Of a stretch of DNA of 64,000 nt, positions 18,201 through 25,581 are shown one piece after another; positions within the stretch are counted from its first letter, which is position 1, and each line of letters starts with the position of its first letter. Origin of the DNA: Nodosilinea sp. LEGE 06152 (GTDB lineage Bacteria > Cyanobacteriota > Cyanobacteriia > Phormidesmidales > Phormidesmidaceae); contig NZ_JADEWR010000025.1 of NCBI RefSeq assembly GCF_015207525.1, positions 17,192-81,191 of the forward strand, written 5' to 3'. The notes under the pieces were generated by a model that saw nothing but the letters and a program-made list of their open reading frames with translations, did no database searches and was not told the origin of the DNA. The position numbers and the translations under genes are program-made.

Positions 18201-21100
18201 AGCACCGACTCCCCGGTGCGCTGAAGCATAATCACCGGCTTGCGCCCAGCCTCTAGCTCAGCGATCGCCAGATCTGCAGTGGCCTCGGCCTTGAGGGCGA
18301 TCGCGCAGATCGCTCCCAGGTTGTGCACCACCGAGGTGAAGGTCGTTGACTCTACCCCGGCATAGCCCACATGGGTGTCATGGCGAAATAAGGCTTCGCC
18401 GGTCTCGGCCATCCGCTCGTCCAGTTCTTCTAGCAGCCCTTGTTTGTACTCATCAAACCGGTTGATGGCCGCCATCAGCTGAATATTGCCCTCGGCTCGA
18501 TCCAGGCTGACGGCCACCGGGGCCGGGCTAAAGTCAACGCCGGAGTAGTCTTTTTGAAAGCGAATGCACCCCCCAGCCTCTGACCAGAGCCCAAAGGCCA
18601 TTTGCTGCATGGCGGCACCGCCCGACTGGAGGTGCCCGGCAAAGGTCTTTTGATCCTCGGCGGCATCTTTGAAGTCGGTGGTGTGGTAAAAGAGTCGGGC
18701 GGCCACCACCGGCTCTTTGATCGCCGTGGCGGAGCTAGCGACAAACCCGCCCACGCGCTGGGTGAGGTCTTGGAAAAACTCAGTTACCGGGGCGATAAAC
18801 GTCCCAGCGGCCATCTTCTTGGCCCTGGCGGATTCCTCATAGCTGCTGATCTCAAACTCTCCCGCTGGGCCACCCGCCTTATGGGACTCGTCGGCAATCA
18901 AAAACAGGTTGGGAGCCAGCGCCTCAAACAATGCCCGCCGATCTTTGCTGGCCAGGCCCTGGAGCTGCCCGTAGGTACTCATCAGCAGGTTGTGGTCGCC
19001 AATGGTACCCAACTCGGTAAACCGACGGACATTGACCCCATTTTTTTTAGGAGTTTCGATCTGCCCAATCAGCTCGCCCTGGCTGTCTTCGACCCGCACG
19101 TTGAGGCCATTGTCGGTAATGAAGGGGCGGAATTGGTTGCCCGTGTCTGGCCCATCGCGGTAGACCAGGTCTTTGTAGAGGGTGGGGTCAGCGGTCACCA
19201 CCGCAGGCGTTAGCCCCTGGTTCTGCGCGTAGCGGCAGAGGCCCGCCACGATCCGGGTTTTGCCAATGCCGGTGTCGTGCCCGACGACCGTTGCCTGCTG
19301 TTTGTACTCGTGGTTGTAGATGGCCAGGGCCAGGGTGTCGATCTGCTCCGCCGCGTAGTGGCTATAGAGGGAGTCGAGGTCGGGTTCTTGCAGTCGGTCT
19401 TGAACGTAGGCATCGACTCCTAGCCCCGTAGTGGCTTCAATGCGGTCGAACACATTGCCGTAGGCGGTAATCGCCGAGGCGGGGGCTAATACTCCCAGGG
19501 AATAGCCCTGCGATCGCGGCTTATAGGGCAGGGTAACGGCCTCATCCTGGGGCTGCTGGAGGATATCTTCCTCGGTATTCGCTTGGGCTACCATCGGGAG
19601 TCCTCCATCAGCAGGGCTTGCAGGTTGTTCAGCCAATCGAGCAGAGGCCATCTGTCGGTGATCATCTCCAGGGTGTCGGTCGCCATCGCCTCGGGCAGTA
19701 CCGGAAACTCGTCTACCCCCTGGGGAAACAGCAGCTCCCGCAGAGGTGAGTAATCCAAATTCAGCAGGCGGGCCAACGGGTTCTCGCCCCCCGGCATCCA
19801 GTGGGCCTCCGGTAGCACCGAGTTGACCATTCGATTCCCCAAGGCGATCGACTGGCTGGACGTCATCCCCTCTGCCTGCATGTCCATCAGGAACTGAGAC
19901 ATCTTCACTTCCATCAACCAGAGTAGGCGGGCGCGGTAATCCTCCAAGTTCACCAACAGCGAGCCGGGGGGTACCGGCACCGTCGTCCACCATGTTCCGG
20001 CCTCCGTCTGGGTCATGGCTTGCCACCGGGGCGGCGTCCACACCTGAACCGGTTCGTCGGGATGCTCCAGGGCGTACCGCAATGGGGTGGGAGAGATCCA
20101 GATATTTAGCGTCGTAGGTTCTAGCGGCATGGATTACTACCTCTCGGAGATCGTCGTATCGGTTATAGATGCGGGGGGCTTGAGCGCCGGGTAGCCTCAG
20201 GTCGGTGGAGCCTTGGCCCGCGATGGAGATGAAGTCGATGGGAAACCCGGCTCCCTGCCGCCGGTACATCGAGCCGTGCAGGGTGAAGTGGTCATCTACC
20301 TTCCAGCCGCTCTGCTGGTAAAGGAATGAGTAGAAACTGCGGTCTGCCTGCCCCCGATAGGCCGATTGGCGGGCGCTGGCATTGCCCATGTGACCGCCGA
20401 TGATGACTAATGCTCTGCCTTCTGGGGAAAGCCCCTGTAACGTCTGGAGCGCGATCGCATGGTCAATCTTCTGGGTGCTAACGGGGCCATGCTGCCAGCG
20501 TTGAGGTGGGCCGGTGCCGTTCTCGCGCAGCAGACCAAAGGGGGGATTGCTGACCAGCACGTCGTAGGGGCGATCTGGTCGGTACTGGGTGGCGTCGTGT
20601 TCGGTGACTGTAAACCCTTGCGATCGCAGCTGGGCCGCTCGGGGAGGATGGAGCTCGTTGGCGATCGCCTGGGCGGGGTCGGCCAGCAGCAGCAGGGAGC
20701 CATTGCCCGCCGTGGGTTCGTAGACGGTGACCGAGGGGTGCACCTGGGCGATCAGTCCCGCGACAAAGGCCATCGGTAACGGGGTGGAGTAGGCCTGCCG
20801 GGCCATGCTGTCAGAGGTTCTGACCAGCAGGTTGGGCTGAGCCTCATAGAGAGATAGGAGGTCGTCGAAGGCCAGCAGGTGATCGCCCTCGGATTGCGCC
20901 ACCACCTGGCGGGCCGCCTGCACCAGCCCCGACTCAATCGCCTCATCCACCTCCTTGGCCAGCATCGTAGAAGGCTCGACAGGCACCCCCAGCACCGTCC
21001 CCGCAAATGCCCTGGCCTCGACGATGTTTTTGAAGGCGTGGCCCGCTCTAAAGTGTTCGCCATAGGCGCGGGTCAGCTCAATTTGATCGTTGACATCCAT
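12215..21100 (-). CDS. Giant adenine methyltransferase plus helicase frame, DarB-like architecture
   Basis: A continuous 2961-codon frame. Residues 100-330 form an N6-adenine methyltransferase (YEPTAGNGS motif I near 127-135, NPPF at 185-188). From about residue 530 there is an SNF2/strawberry-notch-type helicase with GHDTGIGKT (606-614), DESH (736-739) and a motif VI-like SIGRTHRSGQ, then long coiled-coil (about 1510-1610) and polyvalent-type regions. This order matches phage P1 DarB and plasmid relatives, which protect incoming DNA from restriction. Residues 324-503 are Gly/Asp/Arg-rich and unlike protein; in that stretch another frame looks coding (19588-20130), and the helicase has its own strong ribosome site at M503. 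It may therefore really be separate methyltransferase and helicase proteins. The ATG is 2 bases after the upstream stop. Confidence 0.85.
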   Translation of the reverse strand: MDVNDQIELTRAYGEHFRAGHAFKNIVEARAFAGTVLGVPVEPSTMLAKEVDEAIESGLVQAARQVVAQSEGDHLLAFDDLLSLYEAQPNLLVRTSDSMARQAYSTPLPMAFVAGLIAQVHPSVTVYEPTAGNGSLLLLADPAQAIANELHPPRAAQLRSQGFTVTEHDATQYRPDRPYDVLVSNPPFGLLRENGTGPPQRWQHGPVSTQKIDHAIALQTLQGLSPEGRALVIIGGHMGNASARQSAYRGQADRSFYSFLYQQSGWKVDDHFTLHGSMYRRQGAGFPIDFISIAGQGSTDLRLPGAQAPRIYNRYDDLREVVIHAARTYDAKYLDLSHPIAVRPGASRRTGSGVDAAPVASHDPDGGRNMVDDGAGTPRLAVGELGGLPRPPTLVDGSEDVSVPDGHAGRGDDVQPVDRLGESNGQLGATGGPLDAGGREPVGPPAEFGLLTSAGAAVSPGGRRVSGTARGDGDRHPGDDHRQMASARLAEQPASPADGGLPMVAQANTEEDILQQPQDEAVTLPYKPRSQGYSLGVLAPASAITAYGNVFDRIEATTGLGVDAYVQDRLQEPDLDSLYSHYAAEQIDTLALAIYNHEYKQQATVVGHDTGIGKTRIVAGLCRYAQNQGLTPAVVTADPTLYKDLVYRDGPDTGNQFRPFITDNGLNVRVEDSQGELIGQIETPKKNGVNVRRFTELGTIGDHNLLMSTYGQLQGLASKDRRALFEALAPNLFLIADESHKAGGPAGEFEISSYEESARAKKMAAGTFIAPVTEFFQDLTQRVGGFVASSATAIKEPVVAARLFYHTTDFKDAAEDQKTFAGHLQSGGAAMQQMAFGLWSEAGGCIRFQKDYSGVDFSPAPVAVSLDRAEGNIQLMAAINRFDEYKQGLLEELDERMAETGEALFRHDTHVGYAGVESTTFTSVVHNLGAICAIALKAEATADLAIAELEAGRKPVIMLQRTGESVLKDLVKLTNGSIETHNAIFPDDQRSILNPGDPFDITAGEYFKRYLDAARTIRIVGAHEDEGGGKVILPHYLTDAELGERGVEIYNQVLTAIKSSDWTGLPADPIAYMEARIRQAGYNAVEMTGRSQRLEYQPTADGQFVTTYQARKSGAAAKVATIAGFQNGTVDAVITNLTTGYSLHAAINGATDLRRRSMLILQAHPDVNQCEQSIGRTHRSGQLDPEVHPATGTDSEGNPLWGQKAGEFGLPMFKLVYGEGLPTEARAMAVLMNKMRGLKSNTAGTGESQFSGADVPDFLNKYGDQAAANAMAAMPEVNQTLDYPCSAPDKDGDVSFGDVRKLTGRVAILSSDQPPTPDDPYPSLALQGEVYDLLISEYNGLKDRLTAMGAWDLDAQKMDLDARPLRRKMLHNGDGGNPFRQPVYALEVEAKTGGKPQTTLQVVQSICDALELAKPDDLEGVDLTVEGAIRQAGQAHAQEMVARVTAEGDAFREGKAGHFTEALNRAQQQFKDANTRREGLRDERDQLTTALEQVIPEYTAAREALSQAGEATPERETELEGQYEQRRVDTRNGLKKVEGKLTKQEQRVKKAEKKVADAEKDKAQSAMILTAQQNGVLGKLREFPIGAPVQLASLDTSRALPGVIVGVTRQQNASNPINPGSWRFRIALADEARELSVKFSEIGRDVSLKPQENSFVFKNQPGQVLQQYTEVPTYSVFDEKQIASREHRMMVVGQVLKSDLVGRFALMQDNEGEYHPAYLLAKGIDAGEIDRRPVSIQRPDQLMAFLAATSRAASFTDRDGVLDAEFNLRGELVLTVPTSSAGKKFYQDRELLDLAQGEFVSGTRRVEGDKPGRTTEEKVMQIKVGDTEAQNDVLTYIVTRRGIKATSHLEEATAAVGGETAGWEPATTWLPVGKEVSSSDRSRAIHPILRAELERNPGLIPDPDKESSPSRWEVMNAVSDRLYSGSNLADIKAEFNLYEPPPPALTFDTLVKDGVLQTDGQPLHSEAIAFHEYLSDSSSGATPDVLMRRAVEALGGEISLDRAIEAIGRTYRCLSDHLESGLNLEMAEAAIDTEDSAFLGQFAADSPEMEERIAGAVRQVVAEAFDEAIAVQAQEQRDEAVQQAGRQRLREMSQEGGPQVLAPSQQTSPIAQAVARLLQQGGLQQAVMVDGDNDFHIRVPNEPYMDLVVESHPNGVGGSDLYLTHYATGNGDMWIDTEMKMGIQPDGHLQFVETAVQGFNGGELRAPDRAFGMIFARNLLEQGFGEAIAEAYLSQLGQEAMAEPGLDSTAQNPLSPEPLRPLEALFQQRPDLFHAFDRAEFEALASDSPEILYQDGERGFLWLEGHDNPYAYQQDAVREALAGASISPPEVTSQVELSSSGERLGFISDDWIIFKFHDQTLGSTTGVIEFSPSEVWALREAIDGAPSVDALRDRLMEIINAPREDGENLHPEFARPAADYIIEIAQREGLGSSSPWADELPTTKATSEPHQASAPDPQADPDTTMGGAIGATDMRPAQDIYDELDLTVQPLYPQSSQDAPVSSPPPQPDPSTDVDEALLPDLGPGPHHPHLKRFAELKADYPEAVAFIRVDQAYETYAEDAQIAAYGLGRPTQPMQWGLDPDCNGLSVNTADLQEQIIPTLTQEGITVVVSELHPQLGYEANGPVRVYEANLERLPDAAGSAPPPAVEVPTGSPGLERLELGGAVLIFEAGERIWELQLSQDELAMVNASIQNAKAVVRESGAEVGAQWMERAANTIATKALGDEHGDPVTIRGAVGQLMAEFYTSLDAAVYPAIQATTPFERQADPGGIDPPPTIPIAEQSSVAASSEASPAVLAEPVQSQALLKDLREWYSQARALGRSPSHLGRIEQIGQAINSGHEGEYGDVDRITRQHDQKAYLQQATNVLAQSKYLLAQLGQDQPDGSKVFAGKTYTLLSQGDEIAVLARERGEIFNAKGSRVLHSQGLSAEDAHKFSAQVSRVRQALAAQTTPHTAAIPAVYDR
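19588..20130 (-). CDS. Nested 180-residue protein overlapping the methyltransferase/helicase frame
   Basis: Same strand as the giant gene but another frame. The translation (MPLEPTTLNIWISPTPLRYA ...) is rich in Trp, Leu and Met, has predicted helices, and most of its codons end in G or C, as in the flanking genuine coding regions. The overlapping frame there has mixed third positions and a low-complexity product. The ATG has GAGAGG about 9 bases upstream. Its TAG overlaps the ATG of the internal helicase start (ATGGTAG), a classic translational-coupling junction. No family was recognised. It most likely acts with the methyltransferase or helicase. The alternative, that two compensating frameshifts occurred in a single ancestral protein, cannot be excluded. 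Confidence 0.65.
   Translation of the reverse strand: MPLEPTTLNIWISPTPLRYALEHPDEPVQVWTPPRWQAMTQTEAGTWWTTVPVPPGSLLVNLEDYRARLLWLMEVKMSQFLMDMQAEGMTSSQSIALGNRMVNSVLPEAHWMPGGENPLARLLNLDYSPLRELLFPQGVDEFPVLPEAMATDTLEMITDRWPLLDWLNNLQALLMEDSRW
19592..19606 (-). promoter_or_regulatory. Strong internal ribosome binding site and start codon for the helicase
   Basis: On the minus strand GGAGG (19606-19602) is followed by a 7-base spacer and ATG (19594-19592), giving MVAQANTEED. This is residue 503 of the giant frame, immediately before the helicase domain. The ATG overlaps the stop of the nested gene. It supports independent translation of a 2459-residue helicase protein. Confidence 0.6.
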
Positions 21101-21102
21101 CG

Positions 21103-21393
21103 CTAGGGATCAACAGAAGGTGGGCCAAATACAGAATCTAGAAACGAAGTCATCAACACGTTGCTGATGGGGGGATAAAAGACCGGCTCTGCATCGGGTC
21201 GGTCATAGCCCAATGCCGCTGCCTGATCCCAGAACGGGTCATCAGCCGGAATCGGTAACCCCGTTTCCGGTTTGCCCCCTGGCTCAGAGTCGTCGTCCGG
21301 TAAGGTGGGGCAGACAGAATAGAGAAGCTCCAGCCACTCAGGGGAGAGCTGATCGAGTTGCCCAGGGCTACCGAACGGATCTATTTGGCTCAT
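21103..21393 (-). CDS. Small acidic hypothetical protein
   Basis: A 96-residue acidic protein (MSQIDPFGSPGQLDQLSPEW ...) with no recognised domain or membrane segment. It overlaps the lipoprotein gene upstream by 4 bases (ATGA) and stops 2 bases before the methyltransferase/helicase start. The tight coupling supports it as a real gene of this operon. Its role is unknown; it could be a partner of the methyltransferase. Confidence 0.65.
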   Translation of the reverse strand: MSQIDPFGSPGQLDQLSPEWLELLYSVCPTLPDDDSEPGGKPETGLPIPADDPFWDQAAALGYDRPDAEPVFYPPISNVLMTSFLDSVFGPPSVDP

Positions 21394-22049
21394 TTTTCCG
21401 TGTCCTCACTAACGGCATCAGGTACGCCTGATGCAGGCTGATTCTCAATCATGGAGTTGGCGATCGCCACCACATCGCGCATTTGGCCAGAGCGGATGCC
21501 GACGAAGTACCGAATCCCTTGCTCCTCCCAAAAAACTTTGGCCGTGTTGCAGTTAGCCCCGCACACCCAGGGGATAAAGATGCCGGTGATACCCCCGCTC
21601 AGGGTGACCGTGGTGATGGGTTCTTCACTGCGCATCATCGGCTGGTACTCAGGGTCGAGGTAAAAGGAATATTCCTCATCCACTGTGGGTGTGTCTGCGG
21701 TGAGGCGAATAGCACCCAATACGCCAAAGTTGCAGTACCCGGCCCCGTAGCATTGGTCGATCGCATCCAGGTTGATGTCGTAGCTGCCCCGGTTAGCCCT
21801 GGCGATCGAGGGGTAAAAGGGCTCATCCTGTCCAGGGGCAGGCTCCCTTAGCACCACTTCGGGGATAGATGTCGGCAGCAGCACCGGGATGCTCGATGCG
21901 GCCTCAACCTCTGCCGCCACTGTCCGAAAGACCGGGGGCACAACTTCGGCTCCCAGAACGCGATCGCTCTGTGCCCGTGCCGAACACCCGGCCAAGGTTG
22001 GCAGCACCAGCAGAACGCACAGAAGCAAACCCAATATTTGTGTCTTCAT
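21390..22049 (-). CDS. Predicted lipoprotein of the transfer operon
   Basis: About 219 residues from the ATG at 22049, which overlaps the upstream stop (ATGA) and is preceded by GGAGG. A longer frame to 22082 adds only an Arg-rich stretch and is not preferred. The N-terminus is a type II signal peptide, MKTQILGLLLCVLLVLPTLA followed by GC, so the cysteine would be lipidated and the protein held on the periplasmic side of a membrane. The mature part has paired cysteines (DQCYGAGYC, VCGANC) that could form disulfides. No family was recognised. Position after the hydrolase gene suggests a role at the cell envelope during conjugation. Confidence 0.75.
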   Translation of the reverse strand: MKTQILGLLLCVLLVLPTLAGCSARAQSDRVLGAEVVPPVFRTVAAEVEAASSIPVLLPTSIPEVVLREPAPGQDEPFYPSIARANRGSYDINLDAIDQCYGAGYCNFGVLGAIRLTADTPTVDEEYSFYLDPEYQPMMRSEEPITTVTLSGGITGIFIPWVCGANCNTAKVFWEEQGIRYFVGIRSGQMRDVVAIANSMIENQPASGVPDAVSEDTEK

Positions 22050-22489
22050 TGCCCACCTCCATCGGCGACGTACTGCTGCCAAAGCGTCTGGGCATCGCCC
22101 AGAGACAGGCCACAGAAATTGACCAGGTCATTGGCCTGCCATGCGCCCCCCGTGCCGCAAAAGGTTTCCCAACCACCGGGAGCTCGGCGCAGCAGGGTCA
22201 TGCCGCCGCCTTCGCCATACCAGTAATCGGCAATACCGTAGTCGCCGGTCTGGGAAAGGGTGCCAATCTCGGCCTCCACCTCCGGGGGGCGCTGGTCGTC
22301 GAGCAGCGCCTGCACAGCAGCGCGAGGAGTGCGCCCCGAGAAGGTGATCTCACGGCTGTCTTGAGCGGTGACCGGTAGAACAAAAATGAGGGTGTGCAGC
22401 ACCAGGGCCAAACACAGGCCAAAGACCGCCCAAGCCGAGGGTTTGCTCTCAAAGACGCTGAGCGCTTTTCGTAGAAATTGATCAAACAT
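22046..22489 (-). CDS. Small secreted or membrane-anchored hypothetical protein
   Basis: A 147-residue protein with one hydrophobic segment at about residues 19-42 ending VLPVTAQDS, consistent with a cleavable signal peptide or a signal anchor. The exported part has two cysteines (ETFCGTGG, NFCGLSL). No known family was recognised. It starts 13 bases after the hydrolase gene and its stop overlaps the lipoprotein start, so it belongs to the same operon and probably to the same envelope-associated process. Confidence 0.7.
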   Translation of the reverse strand: MFDQFLRKALSVFESKPSAWAVFGLCLALVLHTLIFVLPVTAQDSREITFSGRTPRAAVQALLDDQRPPEVEAEIGTLSQTGDYGIADYWYGEGGGMTLLRRAPGGWETFCGTGGAWQANDLVNFCGLSLGDAQTLWQQYVADGGGQ

Positions 22490-22502
22490 ATGGCCAGCCT
22501 CA

Positions 22503-24935
22503 CTAATTGGTTACTCGATAGATCGCCCGTCGTCCGCCCCCATAGGAGGGTGAGAAATAGCCGTCGGACACCCAGGTGAACGAGGCCTCGCCCCTGGCTG
22601 CCTTAGATGAACTGTTGGACACCACCTGGGTGCAGCCCGCATTCATACAGACGCCGATGTGCTGTCGTCCGCCCCCCATATCAATTACATTGAGGTCGCC
22701 GGGCTGTGCTTCATTGGGGTTGACGCTAACGCCGCGACCGCCCTTGATGGCACTTTCGACGCCATGCACCGATAGGCTGCCGTAGGGGGGGCCACCGCCC
22801 AGGGTCTGAATACCTGCCTTATGCAGCACGTAGTTGACCATGCCCGCGCAGCCCAACCGGCCCTGGTTGGTGCCTGGTATGCGAGAGGCGCTAAAGTTTT
22901 CACCCTGCACAGTCCTCACCCCAGCCATGATCTTGGCGTTGAGGTCGCCGCCACCGCCTGCCTGGGTTTCGAGGGTCGAGCACGATTGCAGTGCCTCGTA
23001 GAAGCGCTGGGACTGCTGGGCGGTGTAGTCCATCTTGTCGGCATCGTTGACGATGCGGCGGGCATTGCGGAAGTCGGCCTTGCCGTTGCCGATGTAGGTG
23101 CCGAGGCCCACGCCGGTGAATAGGCCGTCGCGCATGCCAATGACGGTAATTTTGGCGGCAGTGTTGGGGTCGTTGGCCAGGTCAGGATTGTTGAGCAGGT
23201 CGATGCCTAGAACCTGGCCCATCTTGCGGTAGTTGGCCTCCCAGGTGAGTTGCACAAAGCCTCTGCCGTAGTAGCAGCCGCTGCCATAAGTGCCACAGCC
23301 CACCCCTTGCTCACTGATTGGGCTCCACCGCCCCTCTAGCTCGGTGGACACGGTGCCGAGGATGTAGGCCAGCTGAGCTTTATCGGTGACGCCAGCCTCG
23401 TTGGCAGCGGCGATGATACGGGGAATGTGCTCTCTGGCCCCAGCGGCTTCACTGGAATGGCGCAGGGCACCAATCAAGCCATCCAGGCAGGGCTCATCCA
23501 TCTGCACGGGAGAGCCGCCGGAGCCATAGTAGGTACCCCCTAGGTCTTGACTGACATAGCGCTGTAGCTCTAGGGGCACCTGTAATCCGCCAGAAGCGCC
23601 ACCACTGCCATCCAGGGGACCGGTTAGTACAAAGCCCTTTTCCGTCGTGCTCCAGATCGGGATCGGCCCAATAAAGTAAGGGGTACAGCCCAGGGGGGCA
23701 AAGAATGAATTACTGCAAAAGCGGGTGTATAGCGAAAATTGCCCCGTCCCCTCTGACTCGGTGGTGTCAGACAGCACGACTTTGAACACGGCCCCAAAGG
23801 GGACTCGCCCGGTAGGTTCCATACCGCCATTGACGGCGGCGAGAATGCCGCTGCCGCCGCGCACCATCTGCTGGCCTGGCCCGGTGCCCCCGGCGATCCA
23901 TTGGGCACCGTGCATCTTACCTGGCCCCGCTAGCTCCAGGTGGGCGCAGCCCCGTGCCTGGGCACATTGCACCTCCCACCCTTCTACGTCCGAGCCAGTA
24001 ATTGAGAATTGGGTGGGGGTTTGGGTGTGCTCTTTGTCGCCGTAGGTAACATCGTGGGTGCCGCCAAACCCGTTGACTAGCCCCGACAGCAGGCCGGGGA
24101 ATGCCCCAAAGGGGACCTGATCCAGCCCTGGGATGTCGCTGATCGCTAGCTCTTGCCAGCCGTCGAGGTCGGCGATCTCAACCTGATCCAGTCCTGGAAT
24201 GTCGCCCACGGTAAATGCCTCTAGCTGGTCGAGGGCTGGCCCAGCAAATTGAATTTCTCCCAAATTGGCCCCGCCCAGGAGGTGATCTGGGGAGGAGATT
24301 AGGTCTGTGATGGCGGTGACGCCAAACTGGTTGAGGGCCTGCTGGACAAATTGCTCGGGGTTGATGGCCCCAGCAGGCAAGTCACCGGTTTGCTCGGCTA
24401 GCGCCAGCAGCTCGGGGCGCACGGCGGCGTTGAAGGCACTTTGCAAGGCGGGCACGTCTTGGAGGGCCAGGTATTGCACACCGGCCAGGTTGGCCAGGCT
24501 ACCGAGGGTCTGCCGCTGCAATAGGGTGTGCAACTGGGATAGGGAAACGGCCCCAGTGTCTACGCCTGAGGCTTGAGCAATCTCGGCGAGGGTGAGGGCC
24601 TGGGGCAAGAAACTACTGCCCAGGTCGCCGAGGCGAAGGATGTCGGTGAAGGCTGCGCCGGGCTGCCAGCTGCGGGCGGTATCAAACCTAGTTTGGCTCG
24701 ACAGCTCGGGCGGGAGGCCAGCAATTTGTCCTGGGGTGGTGGCGAGGCCCAGGTCGCGAAAGGTGGTGGTGAAGAAGTTTTGGTAGGTGACAGGGGCGAC
24801 GGATTGGGCAAGGGCGGGGGTGAGCTGAACGACGGCTAGCAGGCCAGCGAGGGCGAGAGCGGCCAGCAGAGCCAGCAGGAGCGATCTGAGAGTCGCTGTT
24901 TTTTCGGTGGCGACCAGGCTGATTTTTGCAAGCAT
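22503..24935 (-). CDS. Two-domain peptidoglycan hydrolase (GH19-like plus NlpC/P60-CHAP-like) of the conjugation system
   Basis: The 810-residue protein has an N-terminal signal sequence (hydrophobic about 17-44, ending TPALAQS). A roughly 400-residue N-terminal region follows that is shared with the protein at 31972-33468. Residues about 480-640 form a chitinase/lysozyme GH19-like domain (STELEGRWSP with the candidate acid Glu; YYGRGFVQLTWEANYRKM). The C-terminal 130 residues look like a cysteine peptidase/amidase (LGCAGMVNYV with Cys, RQHIGVCM with His). Together they would cut glycan strands and peptides to let the transfer channel cross the wall, the job of VirB1-type enzymes. Such a large fused version is unusual. 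Nothing upstream on this strand is closer than the Thoeris cargo, so it probably has its own promoter. Confidence 0.85.
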   Translation of the reverse strand: MLAKISLVATEKTATLRSLLLALLAALALAGLLAVVQLTPALAQSVAPVTYQNFFTTTFRDLGLATTPGQIAGLPPELSSQTRFDTARSWQPGAAFTDILRLGDLGSSFLPQALTLAEIAQASGVDTGAVSLSQLHTLLQRQTLGSLANLAGVQYLALQDVPALQSAFNAAVRPELLALAEQTGDLPAGAINPEQFVQQALNQFGVTAITDLISSPDHLLGGANLGEIQFAGPALDQLEAFTVGDIPGLDQVEIADLDGWQELAISDIPGLDQVPFGAFPGLLSGLVNGFGGTHDVTYGDKEHTQTPTQFSITGSDVEGWEVQCAQARGCAHLELAGPGKMHGAQWIAGGTGPGQQMVRGGSGILAAVNGGMEPTGRVPFGAVFKVVLSDTTESEGTGQFSLYTRFCSNSFFAPLGCTPYFIGPIPIWSTTEKGFVLTGPLDGSGGASGGLQVPLELQRYVSQDLGGTYYGSGGSPVQMDEPCLDGLIGALRHSSEAAGAREHIPRIIAAANEAGVTDKAQLAYILGTVSTELEGRWSPISEQGVGCGTYGSGCYYGRGFVQLTWEANYRKMGQVLGIDLLNNPDLANDPNTAAKITVIGMRDGLFTGVGLGTYIGNGKADFRNARRIVNDADKMDYTAQQSQRFYEALQSCSTLETQAGGGGDLNAKIMAGVRTVQGENFSASRIPGTNQGRLGCAGMVNYVLHKAGIQTLGGGPPYGSLSVHGVESAIKGGRGVSVNPNEAQPGDLNVIDMGGGRQHIGVCMNAGCTQVVSNSSSKAARGEASFTWVSDGYFSPSYGGGRRAIYRVTN

Positions 24936-25581
24936 TCAGGATACGCGGAGCGCTGATGCCTGAACGATAGTGAGGCAATATGGCTGCTATATTGCCTGCG
25001 ATATGGGGGGGATGAAGAACTGATAATTTTGCGCTAAAAAATCACAGGTTTTTTTTCCTATGCGAAGGCATGATGGCGAAACTAGCGTGAAAAACAATTG
25101 CTAATCCCCTTTAAGGCTGTACCAACGGTGCCCATCACTCGCCACAGATAATGCTTGAATTCCAAACAGATAATCTCCCGACGATCGATGTGCATGAACA
25201 GCGATAGACTGAGATCAATTTTTTATATCAATCTCGGTCAATTAGCCTAATAATTGAAGGCCACCTATTCTTGTCATCCTGTTCTAATAGTAAATTCGAT
25301 TAAGCGGCCTCACTATTAGAACAATGCGTTCCCAGAAACTAGGGCGTGTTTTAAAGCCAAGTCAAATCCTGATTCTTCCGTACAAGATATCAGGGCTTAC
25401 AAGGGGTTTCAAAGCAGACCCTAGCACTCTGTGACATAAGTCGGCCAACTGTTTCTAAAATCTGATATTCGGCACCTGAAACCCTCAGAAAGGGTTAACA
25501 CAGTTCTGATAGACAGCAGTAGACGCATTAGAAGTCAATTCAAGAACTCCCCCCGCCAGATTAGCTCTGGAGTCCGCTCGA
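24936..25581. other. 645-base intergenic region with a 12-base inverted repeat
   Basis: No credible gene was seen on either strand. The region separates the thsA end from the hydrolase gene, both on the minus strand, so it must hold the promoter of the hydrolase-to-primase operon. It contains a perfect inverted repeat, TGTTCTAATAGT (25280-25291) and ACTATTAGAACA (25312-25323), with a 20-base spacer. It is clearly more AT-rich than the transfer genes on the left. Confidence 0.6.
25280..25323. repeat. Perfect 12-base inverted repeat, 20-base spacer
   Basis: TGTTCTAATAGT is repeated inverted as ACTATTAGAACA. It may be an operator, the end of a mobile element, or a transcription stop for thsA lacking a T-run. 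The sequence alone does not decide between these. Confidence 0.5.
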
